A stretch of 64,000 bases of DNA, from NCBI RefSeq assembly GCF_002192695.1, contig NZ_MTLG01000052.1, positions 248,001 to 312,000 on the forward strand, in the 5' to 3' direction. The notes beneath the pieces are model-generated. The model saw only the letters and a list, made by a program, of their open reading frames with translations, searched no databases and was not told the origin of the DNA. The position numbers were made by a program, and so were the translations under genes. The stretch comes from Achromobacter xylosoxidans (GTDB taxonomy: Bacteria; Pseudomonadota; Gammaproteobacteria; Burkholderiales; Burkholderiaceae_B). This document shows, piece after piece, positions 55,881 through 63,016 of the stretch; position 1 is the stretch's first letter, and each line of letters starts with the position of its first letter.

Positions 55881-55903
55881 CTGGTATCCCAAAGAGATAC
55901 CAG
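55881..55903. promoter_or_regulatory. Inverted repeat CTGGTATC-N7-GATACCAG (probable FCD operator)
   Basis: Perfect 8-bp arms with a 7-bp spacer, in front of the GntR/FCD gene at 55799. The spacing of arms is typical for dimeric GntR regulators. Confidence 0.65.
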
Positions 55904-56078
55904 TAGTATCCCTAATAGGCCGGCCTGATGCCGCCAGCCAATCCGAGAGGAATGAGACGGGGAGAAGAAGAAAAAACCGGAGGGAAAACTGCGGGGAGAG
56001 GAAACTGCGAGTAGAGGAAAAACAAGGCCCACGCCAGCGCGCCAGCGCACACTGCCCCGACGCCCCACCACCACGTAA

Positions 56079-56112
56079 GCTGCTTGCGGCCGCCTGCGCG
56101 GCCGCAAGCAGC
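56079..56112. repeat. 15-bp perfect inverted repeat, 4-base loop
   Basis: GCTGCTTGCGGCCGC and its reverse complement flank the loop CTGC. No T-tract follows. It could end transcription of the minus-strand binding protein gene or be part of a structured element. Confidence 0.75.
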
Positions 56113-56174
56113 GGGCCCCGCAAATCTCGCCACTACCCACGGGTCTGACAGCGCAGCGAACCAAGAAACTCGTA

Positions 56175-56338
56175 GCCCGGCGGCGCGGGCCTGGTGGCTG
56201 CGAGCAACCTCGATGCGCCCGAGGGAATCGGAAGGAGTCGCCGAAGGCGAGGACGACGATGACGAAGGGGAAGTCCGGAGCGAACGCTCCGGACCGCAAT
56301 CGTGGGCGCGAGCAGCCACCAGGCCCGCGCCTCCGGGC
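56175..56338. repeat. Long inverted repeat, 27-base arms (26/27) enclosing 110 bases
   Basis: The left arm at 56175-56201 starts GCCCGGCGGCGCGGG; the right arm at 56312-56338 is its reverse complement with one mismatch (C/A at the seventh position). The enclosed 110 bases carry a further perfect hairpin. Confidence 0.75.
56273..56294. repeat. 10-bp perfect hairpin GTCCGGAGCG-AA-CGCTCCGGAC
   Basis: A perfect 10-bp inverted repeat with a two-base centre, nested inside the long inverted repeat at 56175-56338. Confidence 0.75.
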
Positions 56339-56409
56339 GACCTACGAAGACCGCACCGGCACCAGCAACAGCAACAGCAAAAACAACTACAAGAACGCCA
56401 GAAGCAACA

Positions 56410-57975
56410 TCAAGGCGCCGACACCCGCTCAACTTCCCATGCCCGCGGCTTCTTAACCGCCCAAGGCTGATACCCCCTGATATCCGCCCGATAAGCCCCA
56501 ATATCCAACCCGTTATACAAAGGAATACTAGGCACATCCGCCAGGAACAGCCTATGCAGTTGATCAAACGAAGCCTGCCGCTTCGCATGATCCGTATCCG
56601 ATGACGCCGCCTCGATCAGCTTCAGCGCCTGCGGATTGTCCCAGACCTTGCGCGGCTGCTTCGCCTTGTCCCCCGTCACCATCTCGTAGTTCAGCGCCGC
56701 ATCCAGCCGCGCCGAATACGGGAACGTCATCATCTGGTAAGTGCCCGCGTTATAGCGGTCCAGCTGCGTCGCCCATTCCACCACCGACAACTGCGCCTTG
56801 ATCCCCACCGCCTGCAGCATCGCCTGGATGATCACCGCCGAGTTGTACGACTGCGGATAGCGCTTGGTCGTCAGGATCGTCAGGTCCTGACCCTTGTAGC
56901 CCGCTTCGCCCAGCAGCTTCTGCGCCAGCGCCGGATCGTAGTTCCAGCCCTGCTTCTGCGCCGCGTCGTAGTAGGGCGACACCAGCGGCACGATCGAATT
57001 GTTCGGCTGCGCCAGGCCTTCCGTCACCGCCGCCGCCAGTTGCTGGTAATCGATCGCATGCGCCAGCGCCTGCCGCATCTTCGGATTTGCCAGCACTGGA
57101 TCCTTGGTCTGCATCAGCAACGCCGTCATGCTCATCACCGGCGCATGCGCCACCTTGACGTTCGGCGTGCCTTGCAGCACCGGCACGTCGCTATTGGACA
57201 CGTCCTCGATGATGTCGATGTTGCCGCGCTGCAGGGCCGCCTTGGCGGTGGAATCATCCGGCACGATCAGGAAGCGCACCTCGTCCACCAGCGGCCGCTT
57301 CGACCCCGTGTAGCCGTCGCGCTTGCCGTCCAGGTTCGAATAGCCCGGGAACTTGGTCAAGCGCACGTACTCGCCGCGCTTCCATTCCGCCAGTTCGAAT
57401 GGTCCGGTGCCGATGGGCTTGTCCCAGGAACCGTCCGCGCGCACCGAATCCTTGGACAGGATGCCCGTGCCGCCGCAGTCGGCCCGCGCCAGCGTCGCCA
57501 GGAACAGGCTGCTGGGCTTTTCGATGTGATAGACCACCGTCTGCGCGTCCGGCGCTTCCACGCTCGTCACCTTGACCGCGCCGCGCCCGTCGAACTCGCT
57601 GGCGCAACGCCAGCCCGAATTGGCCGCGGTGTAGTGCTGCCAGGTCCACAGCACGTCGGCCGACGTCATCGGCTTGCCGTTGTGGAACTTGATGCCGTCG
57701 CGCAGCTTGAAGGTATAGGTCTTGCCGTCAGGGCTGATGTCCACCGACCTGGCCAGCAACGGCCGCACCTCGGCGTCCTCGCCGTAAGCCACCAGGCCCT
57801 CGACGATGTGCAGCACCACCGCATCGCTATTGCTGTCGCGGTTGACGCCGGGCTCGGTGGAGCGGATGTCGGCCGTGAGCGAAATGCGCAGCGGCGGGGC
57901 GGATTGGGCCCAGGCCGCGCCGGCCATGGAGCCCAGCGCCAGCGCAACCGCGGCGCTCAATAAATGGTTTTTCAT
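56410..57975 (-). CDS. ABC family-5 substrate-binding protein (paralogue 2)
   Basis: A 521-residue periplasmic binding protein with signal peptide KNHLLSAAVALALGSMAG, cleaved near AWA-Q. ATG 57975 is preceded by AGGAAA. It parallels the protein at 51066 along its length: TADIRSTEPGVNRD, KFHNGKPMTSADVLWTWQ, WRCASEFDGRG, ADGSWDKPIGTGPF, VVEWATQLDRYNAGTYQ. It lies 35 bases after the C45 acyltransferase gene in one operon. It probably offers a second ligand to the DppBCDF-type transporter at 46754-50168. Confidence 0.9.
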   Translation of the reverse strand: MKNHLLSAAVALALGSMAGAAWAQSAPPLRISLTADIRSTEPGVNRDSNSDAVVLHIVEGLVAYGEDAEVRPLLARSVDISPDGKTYTFKLRDGIKFHNGKPMTSADVLWTWQHYTAANSGWRCASEFDGRGAVKVTSVEAPDAQTVVYHIEKPSSLFLATLARADCGGTGILSKDSVRADGSWDKPIGTGPFELAEWKRGEYVRLTKFPGYSNLDGKRDGYTGSKRPLVDEVRFLIVPDDSTAKAALQRGNIDIIEDVSNSDVPVLQGTPNVKVAHAPVMSMTALLMQTKDPVLANPKMRQALAHAIDYQQLAAAVTEGLAQPNNSIVPLVSPYYDAAQKQGWNYDPALAQKLLGEAGYKGQDLTILTTKRYPQSYNSAVIIQAMLQAVGIKAQLSVVEWATQLDRYNAGTYQMMTFPYSARLDAALNYEMVTGDKAKQPRKVWDNPQALKLIEAASSDTDHAKRQASFDQLHRLFLADVPSIPLYNGLDIGAYRADIRGYQPWAVKKPRAWEVERVSAP

Positions 57976-58010
57976 CGATGCGTTTCCTGGGGTAGCGCAG
58001 CCGCGCCGCT

Positions 58011-59147
58011 TCACGCGGCAGCCAGCAGTTCGGGTTCGGCGGTCAGGCTGTAGCGGGTGAAACTGCGGTTCAGCGCCGGCAGCGGCGCGACTTCCATGAG
58101 CCCGGCCTCGGGTTCCATGATCACCATCGCCACCGTGGCCGACAGGTTGTCGTGGCTGCCGGGGCGCGGCGGACGGCACACGGAGTAGGGTGCGCCGAAG
58201 TCATCGAACAGCGCGCGCTTGAGGTCCTCACGCGTCAGCTTGGATTCCTCGTTCAGCAGGCGGCGCACGCGCCAGTCGCGGTAGGCGCTTTCCGGCGTGC
58301 TGGCGCGGCCTGTGTCGCGCAGCTTGGTCAATGCCACTTCGCTGACCCAGTGGTTGGCGTGGACAATGAGGTCGTCGCTGCCCGGGTAGATGGGGAAGGC
58401 TTCATCGGTGGTGCATTCGTAATCGACCCCGAAGCCCGCCGCCATGCCGATCATGATGTTGTTCGAGCAGGACTTGGGCGTGGTTGCCACGGCCTTGATG
58501 GCCAGCGCGAAGTGTTCCTGTTCCAGCACCTTGCGGCGGATCAGCGACAGCGGCACGCCCAACTGGCGGAAGTCGCGGTCGGATTCCAGGTAGTTGGCGG
58601 TGATCGAGACGCCGGCGCTGTTCAGGCCGCTGCGCGCCAGGCCGCCCGCTTCGACGAAGGTCAGCATGTCGGGGCCGTTGTCGTTGCGCACGCGCAGCAC
58701 GATGGCGGTCTCGGCGCATTCCGCGCGCCAGTCCCAGTTCTGGCCATGGATCAGGCGGCCGTTGGCCGAGCGTGTCGGCAGGATCAGCGCGCCGGTGCAG
58801 CCGTCGCCCGGCTCCAGTTCGGCGGCCTTCTTCTTTTCGGCGCGGGCCTTGGCGATGACTTCGGTGCGCGCGTTCACCATCACGATGTCTTCGAAAGGCA
58901 CGTCGGCGCCCGCGGCGATGCCGCGCATTTCTTCCAGGTAGTGCGGCGCGAAGTTCTCGATCTCGCGGGCGAAGCCATTGATCAGCTGGGTGCGCGCCAT
59001 GGCGTCATAGCCCAGGTCGACCAGGGTCTGGCCGTACATCTTGGCGCTCTTGCGCACGCGCTCGGCAGCTTGCTGGCCATAGGAGCGGCCGCGGGCCTCG
59101 GGCGCGCCCGAAACCGATACGAAGGGGAATTGGGTGATCTGGGTCAT
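58011..59147 (-). CDS. C45-family autoprocessing acyltransferase/amidase (acyl-CoA:6-APA acyltransferase-like)
   Basis: A 378-residue Ntn-hydrolase. Features of the C45 family are RGRSYGQQAAERV at the N-terminus, EEMRGIAAGADVPFEDIVMVNARTE (pieces), and the processing site ELEPGDGCTGAL, with cleavage expected before Cys117, which becomes the N-terminal nucleophile. HGQNWDW and later SGLNSAGVSITANYL follow. Family members hydrolyse or exchange acyl groups on amino-acid-like amines. It lacks a signal peptide. The start at 59147 avoids nine extra residues. It is controlled by the palindrome at 59215. Confidence 0.88.
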   Translation of the reverse strand: MTQITQFPFVSVSGAPEARGRSYGQQAAERVRKSAKMYGQTLVDLGYDAMARTQLINGFAREIENFAPHYLEEMRGIAAGADVPFEDIVMVNARTEVIAKARAEKKKAAELEPGDGCTGALILPTRSANGRLIHGQNWDWRAECAETAIVLRVRNDNGPDMLTFVEAGGLARSGLNSAGVSITANYLESDRDFRQLGVPLSLIRRKVLEQEHFALAIKAVATTPKSCSNNIMIGMAAGFGVDYECTTDEAFPIYPGSDDLIVHANHWVSEVALTKLRDTGRASTPESAYRDWRVRRLLNEESKLTREDLKRALFDDFGAPYSVCRPPRPGSHDNLSATVAMVIMEPEAGLMEVAPLPALNRSFTRYSLTAEPELLAAA

Positions 59148-59214
59148 GGACTTGGGCGGCGCGCCGCGCCGCAATCTGGGGGGAAATTGGATGGCGAAAA
59201 AATGTTAGCTTATT

Positions 59215-59224
59215 TTGGCGCCAA
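59215..59224. promoter_or_regulatory. TTGGCGCCAA palindrome, site 3
   Basis: It is in context ATTTTGGCGCCAATAT, identical over 16 bases to site 2, and lies 68 bases upstream of the C45 acyltransferase start. It ties this operon to the GntR/FCD gene at 50259. Confidence 0.75.
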
Positions 59225-59271
59225 TATTGCTCAGGGTTTACCAGTGCAAGAACGCCATGGGCGTCCTGCGT

Positions 59272-60039
59272 TCAGCGCGTATGGGGGGAGGCGGCGGCCA
59301 GGTCGGCGCAGGTCTTGAAGCTTGCGCCTGCGGCGCGGAAGCGCTCCAGCAGTTGCTCGACTTTCAGCAGCCTGGCCGCGCGGCCGACGCCGTTGTCGGC
59401 GCGCGGATGCAGGGTCAGGCACGCATAGCCATCGGCCGCGAGCAGCGCGTCGCCCTGTTCCACCCAGTGCGCGTAGGCGCGGTCTTGCGTCACGCGGCGG
59501 CTGAAATGGGTGGCGTCGCACAGGCCTTCGCTCCAGGGGAGCTCCACCATGCCGGGGCCGCCGTCCGCGTCCAGCGCGTAGGGCGCGTCGTCGTCGATGG
59601 CGCTGCTGTCGTAGCGATAGCCGAGCTGGTGCAGCAGCGACACGGTGTTGGCGGTAAACGCACTGGCATAGCGAAAGCCCTGCGGGGCGGAGCCGGTCAG
59701 TTCGGCCAGCCGGTCGCGGGCCCGTTCCAGCACCTCGCCCTCGCGCTCGCCCAGCGCGGGCAGGTCTTCATAGGCATTGCCCTGCGAGGCCGCCTCGTGG
59801 CCGTCACGCAGGCTCTGCTCCAGCAGGCCGCGGCAGCGTTCGGCTTCGAACACCGGCCAGAACAGGGTGGCGCGTATGCCCTGGCGGCGCAGCATGTCCA
59901 GCACGCGCGCCAGGCCGCCGCCATAGGTATAGCGGCCATGCGCGTCGCGCCCGTGCAGCGAGGCCTCGGGCTGGGTCGCGGCTTCGGGGCCGATGCCCTG
60001 CACATTGATGGTGACCAGTACGGTTTTGTCGGCGTTCAT
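59272..60039 (-). CDS. NodB-fold deacetylase paralogue lacking the metal ligands (probable pseudoenzyme)
   Basis: A 255-residue NodB-fold protein encoded directly after, and overlapping by four bases (ATGA), its paralogue at 60036. Fold residues are kept (RATLFWPVFEAE, LRDGHEAASQG, HQLGYRYDSSA, LTLHPRA). However, the metal-binding Asp is Gln14 (INVQGIG) and the H-x3-H pair is Gln86/Tyr90 (QGNAY). It is therefore unlikely to be a metal-dependent deacetylase. It may form a heteromer with the intact partner or have gained another activity. Confidence 0.8.
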   Translation of the reverse strand: MNADKTVLVTINVQGIGPEAATQPEASLHGRDAHGRYTYGGGLARVLDMLRRQGIRATLFWPVFEAERCRGLLEQSLRDGHEAASQGNAYEDLPALGEREGEVLERARDRLAELTGSAPQGFRYASAFTANTVSLLHQLGYRYDSSAIDDDAPYALDADGGPGMVELPWSEGLCDATHFSRRVTQDRAYAHWVEQGDALLAADGYACLTLHPRADNGVGRAARLLKVEQLLERFRAAGASFKTCADLAAASPHTR

Positions 60040-60920
60040 GCGCTTCTCCAGGCGTCGGGACGGGCCAGGCAATGCCGCGCCAGCGCTTCCAGCGTCATGA
60101 CGTGCACATCGGGTTGAGCGGCCAGATAGGCCAGGAAGCGGTCCAGTGCTACGGCGCGGGCCGGCGTGCCCGAACCGCCGGCGGCCTTGGGGTGCACGGT
60201 CAGGTGCACATAGCCTTCGGCCTGGCGCAGCGCCTCGAATTCCTGCACCCAGTTGTCATAGGCTTCCGCCGCGAGGCTGTGGCCTGAAAAGTAGAACGGA
60301 TAGTCGTCCAGCGAGACCGTGTTGTTGGGCAGCATGATGAAGTCCGCCGTATCCGCCGGCAGGTAGGGGCGGTCCTGGTCCTTTTCGCTGGCGTCGTAGC
60401 AGTAGCCCAGCCGCCGCAGCGCGGGCAGGGTGCGATGGCTCTTGCGGCCCGAGGGCGAGCACCAGCCCACCGGCGTCACGCCCAGCTCGCGCTGGATGAT
60501 GCGGTGGGCTTTTTCCAGGAGCGCGGGCTCGTCATCGCCCAGGTCCCACGCTTCATGCAGATAGCCGTGGGCGGCGATCTCGTGGCCCGCGTCCAGGATG
60601 TTGTGGAAGGTCGCCGGATAGTGCTCGACGTCATGGCCGCAGGCAAAGAACGTGGCCGGCATACCGTGGCGCGCCAGGATCTCCAGGTGCCGCGGCACGC
60701 CGCGGCGGATGGCATAGCGGCCCGCGGTATGGGGACCGGCCGGGAACTGCTTGCGGCCGACCTCGACGGCGGGGCCGTCGACATGGACGGTGACGCAGAC
60801 CACCGCGCGCACGGGCGCGGCGCCCGCGGCGCGCAGGCCCTGGGCGCGCAGTTCGCGGTCCAGCGGCAGCCAGGGATTGGAATGGGCGTCCAAGGGGACG
60901 CCATAGGGTATGCGTTGCAT
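60036..60920 (-). CDS. NodB-fold (PgdA/PuuE-like) deacetylase/amidohydrolase
   Basis: A 294-residue protein that retains the metal triad: Asp48 in TVHVDGPA and His118/His122 in AHGYLHE, as in HpPgdA-type enzymes. FFACGHDVEHYP, WCSPSGRKSH and DFIMLPNN complete the fold. No signal peptide is seen, so the substrate is probably a small cytoplasmic amide or ureide and not peptidoglycan. It starts within the stop codon of the Bug gene (TGATG) and overlaps the next paralogue by four bases. Confidence 0.85.
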   Translation of the reverse strand: MQRIPYGVPLDAHSNPWLPLDRELRAQGLRAAGAAPVRAVVCVTVHVDGPAVEVGRKQFPAGPHTAGRYAIRRGVPRHLEILARHGMPATFFACGHDVEHYPATFHNILDAGHEIAAHGYLHEAWDLGDDEPALLEKAHRIIQRELGVTPVGWCSPSGRKSHRTLPALRRLGYCYDASEKDQDRPYLPADTADFIMLPNNTVSLDDYPFYFSGHSLAAEAYDNWVQEFEALRQAEGYVHLTVHPKAAGGSGTPARAVALDRFLAYLAAQPDVHVMTLEALARHCLARPDAWRSA

Positions 60921-61933
60921 CAGGTGGCCTTGATGTTGGCGGTCTTGATCAGCGTGCGCCACTTCTCGCTTTCGACGGCGACGAAACGGCTCAGCTCCTG
61001 CGGGGTGCTGCCGTGCAGCTCCAATCCGTTTTGCGTCAGTTGATTCATGGCGGGCTGCTTGAGCGCGCTTTGCACCGCGCCGTTGAGCGTCTGGATGATG
61101 GCGGCGGACGTGCCTGCGGGCGCGAACACGCCGTTCCAGCCTATGGCCTGATAGCCGGGAAAGCCTGATTCCGCCACGGTCGGCACGTCGGGCAGCGCCT
61201 GTGCGCGCTGCGCCGAGGTCACGGCCAGCGGGCGCGATTTGCCGCCGCGGATGAACTGCTGCTGGTTGATCACCACGTCCATCAGGATGGGGAACTGCCC
61301 GCCCAGGAAGTCGTTGACCGCGGCTGCCGCGCCCTTGTATGGCACGCCGGGCAGGTCCAGGCCGGCCGTGGCCTTGAGCAGTTCCATGGCCAGGTGGGCA
61401 GAGCTGCCGTTCTGCGTGATGCCATAGAAATACTTGCCCGGATTGGCCTTGATGACGGCGACCAGCTCCTGCAGGGTGCGCGCCGGAAACGACGGATGCA
61501 CCACCAGCACGTTGTTGTAGTAGCAGACCATGGACACCGGTTCGAAGTCCTTGACCGGGTCGTAGCCGATGTTCTCGTACAGGCTCTGGTTCACCGTGTG
61601 CGTGCCGGTGGAGCCCAGCGCGATGGTGTAGCCGTCCGGCGCCGAACGCGCGGCCTGCTGGGTGCCGATGTTGCCGGCGGCGCCGCCCTTGTTGATGACG
61701 ACCACGCTTTGCTTGAGCGCTTCGCCTATGCCCTGGGCCAGCGGACGCGCCACCAGGTCGGTGCCGCCGCCGGCCGGGAAGGGCACGATGAACTGGATGG
61801 CGCGTTCAGCCGGATAGCCGGCCGCCCAGGCGCGGCCGGGCCGCGCCAGCGCCGCGCTGGCCAAGGTGGCGGCCGAAGCCCCCAGGAAATGCCGGCGGCT
61901 GATGCCGCCCTTGGTGCCGCAAGACTGCTTCAT
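60920..61933 (-). CDS. Bug-family substrate-binding protein with Tat-type signal
   Basis: A 337-residue Bug protein. The N-terminus ISRRHFLGASAATLASAAL contains twin arginines followed by F-L, a likely Tat signal, unlike the Sec-type signals of the other Bug proteins here. Then come QFIVPFPAGGGTDLVARPLA, VINKGGAAGNIGTQQAA and GVPYKGAAAAVNDFLGG. It is the first gene of a three-gene operon with two NodB-fold proteins and is divergent from the IclR gene. It likely binds the compound the deacetylase acts on. Confidence 0.92.
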   Translation of the reverse strand: MKQSCGTKGGISRRHFLGASAATLASAALARPGRAWAAGYPAERAIQFIVPFPAGGGTDLVARPLAQGIGEALKQSVVVINKGGAAGNIGTQQAARSAPDGYTIALGSTGTHTVNQSLYENIGYDPVKDFEPVSMVCYYNNVLVVHPSFPARTLQELVAVIKANPGKYFYGITQNGSSAHLAMELLKATAGLDLPGVPYKGAAAAVNDFLGGQFPILMDVVINQQQFIRGGKSRPLAVTSAQRAQALPDVPTVAESGFPGYQAIGWNGVFAPAGTSAAIIQTLNGAVQSALKQPAMNQLTQNGLELHGSTPQELSRFVAVESEKWRTLIKTANIKAT

Positions 61934-62191
61934 GGATGTTCCCCTTGTGTTTCCCGCAACGGCAGGGGCATATGTGTCGCCTTTCTGCGTATTGCTTGAA
62001 TATCATTATTCGATAAAAAATAATTCAATCCAATTAGTTTTTATCTATAAATGATAAAAAATAGAAAAACGATAGCCAGGATCTTGTCTCGCGCGAGGTA
62101 TCGATAGACATCCTCAATGAAGCAGGCGCGGGCCGCGTACCCCTGTGCTACGCTGCGCCCGATCCCGCGTTGTTCCCTGCCCACGACCGCC
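61934..62191. promoter_or_regulatory. Divergent promoter region between Bug/deacetylase operon and IclR gene
   Basis: 258 bases with a marked AT-rich core (61995-62080) in an otherwise GC-rich sequence. It must hold both promoters and the IclR operator. Several short A/T palindromic words are present, but none is convincing enough to name as the operator. Confidence 0.5.
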
Positions 62192-62962
62192 ATGTCCACC
62201 CTGAAGCGAGCCCTAGCGATACTTGACCTCTTCAGCCTCGAAACCCCGGTGCTGTCGGCGGAGGAAATCATCTCGCGCCTGTCCTATTCGGCGCCCACGG
62301 GCTACCGCTACATCCGCGACCTGACGGACCTGGGCTACCTGCTGCGGGTGACGGGTGAGGGCTACAAGCTAGGGCCGCGCATCATCGAACTGGACCACCT
62401 CATCATCGATGGCGATCCGGTGCTGGGCGTGGCGCGGCCCATCATGCGCGAAGTGGTGGACCAGGTGGGCGGCGACGTGCTGCTTAGCGTGATCCATGGC
62501 CTGCGCATCCTGAACATCCATCACGAGCGCGGACCGGATGATCTGGGCATTCCGCACGGCCGCGGCCGCGCCCATCCGCTGTTCCGCGGCGCCACGGCCA
62601 AGACCATCGTGGCCTTCCTGCCGCGCAAGGACCAGCGCCGCCTGTACGAGGCCCATGCGGACGAGATCCGGGATCTGGGCCTGGGGGCGACGCAGGCCGA
62701 ATTCACCGGCAAGCTGGACCGGATCCGGGTGCAGGGTTTTTATCTGGGAGTGGGCGAGATCTCACCGGAACGGGCGGGCATCGCGGTGCCGGTGTTCCAG
62801 GAGGACCGCCGCGTGTTCGGCGCGCTGACCGTCACCTTTCTTGCGGCCCGGCTCAACACCATCGCGCAGGACAAGACCACGGCCTTGCTGCAGTCGGCCG
62901 CCCGCCGCATCGAATCGCTGGCGCTGGCCACGCGCATGAAGGAACAAGCCCCCGCGCCGTGA
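62192..62962 (+). CDS. IclR-family transcriptional regulator
   Basis: A 256-residue regulator. The winged helix at residues 1-60 reads TLKRALAILDLFSLE, LSAEEIISRLSYSAPTGYRYIRDL. The effector domain contains HGRGRAHPLFRGATAKTIVAFLP and a late GIAVPVFQEDRRVFGALTV. I start it at ATG 62192 because the family begins at this point; the extra upstream residues are unrelated. It is divergent from, and presumably regulates, the Bug/NodB-fold operon. Confidence 0.9.
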   Translation: MSTLKRALAILDLFSLETPVLSAEEIISRLSYSAPTGYRYIRDLTDLGYLLRVTGEGYKLGPRIIELDHLIIDGDPVLGVARPIMREVVDQVGGDVLLSVIHGLRILNIHHERGPDDLGIPHGRGRAHPLFRGATAKTIVAFLPRKDQRRLYEAHADEIRDLGLGATQAEFTGKLDRIRVQGFYLGVGEISPERAGIAVPVFQEDRRVFGALTVTFLAARLNTIAQDKTTALLQSAARRIESLALATRMKEQAPAP

Positions 62963-62975
62963 GCGCGAGGGCTTG
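62945..62975. terminator. Hairpin between convergent IclR and efflux genes
   Basis: CAAGCCCCCGCGC and GCGCGAGGGCTTG pair at 12 of 13 positions around a five-base loop and overlap the IclR stop codon. There is no T-tract, so the call is tentative. Confidence 0.45.
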
Positions 62976-63016
62976 CGTGCAGGTCCGCCGCGGCCATGGC
63001 CGCATGCCGGATGCGC

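Larger units (their letters stand above)
55904..56409. other. Gene-free stretch with several inverted repeats
   Basis: About 500 bases without a credible gene. Open frames on both strands have low-complexity, Arg/Gln-rich translations. The stretch holds three inverted repeats listed separately, a GA-rich run (56221-56280) and a CA/CAG-rich run (56340-56420). It separates the promoter of the GntR/AllA operon from the end of the second family-5 binding protein gene. Confidence 0.7.

Noticed and set aside
56133..56588. Possible small gene in the 55904-56409 gap
   Set aside because: The translation is low-complexity and Arg-rich, has no ribosome site, and overlaps the end of the binding protein gene and the inverted repeats.
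61995..62080. AT-rich inverted words (for example ATTATT...AATAAT) as the IclR operator
   Set aside because: In such an AT-rich stretch many short palindromes arise by chance and none is repeated on both sides of the intergenic region.
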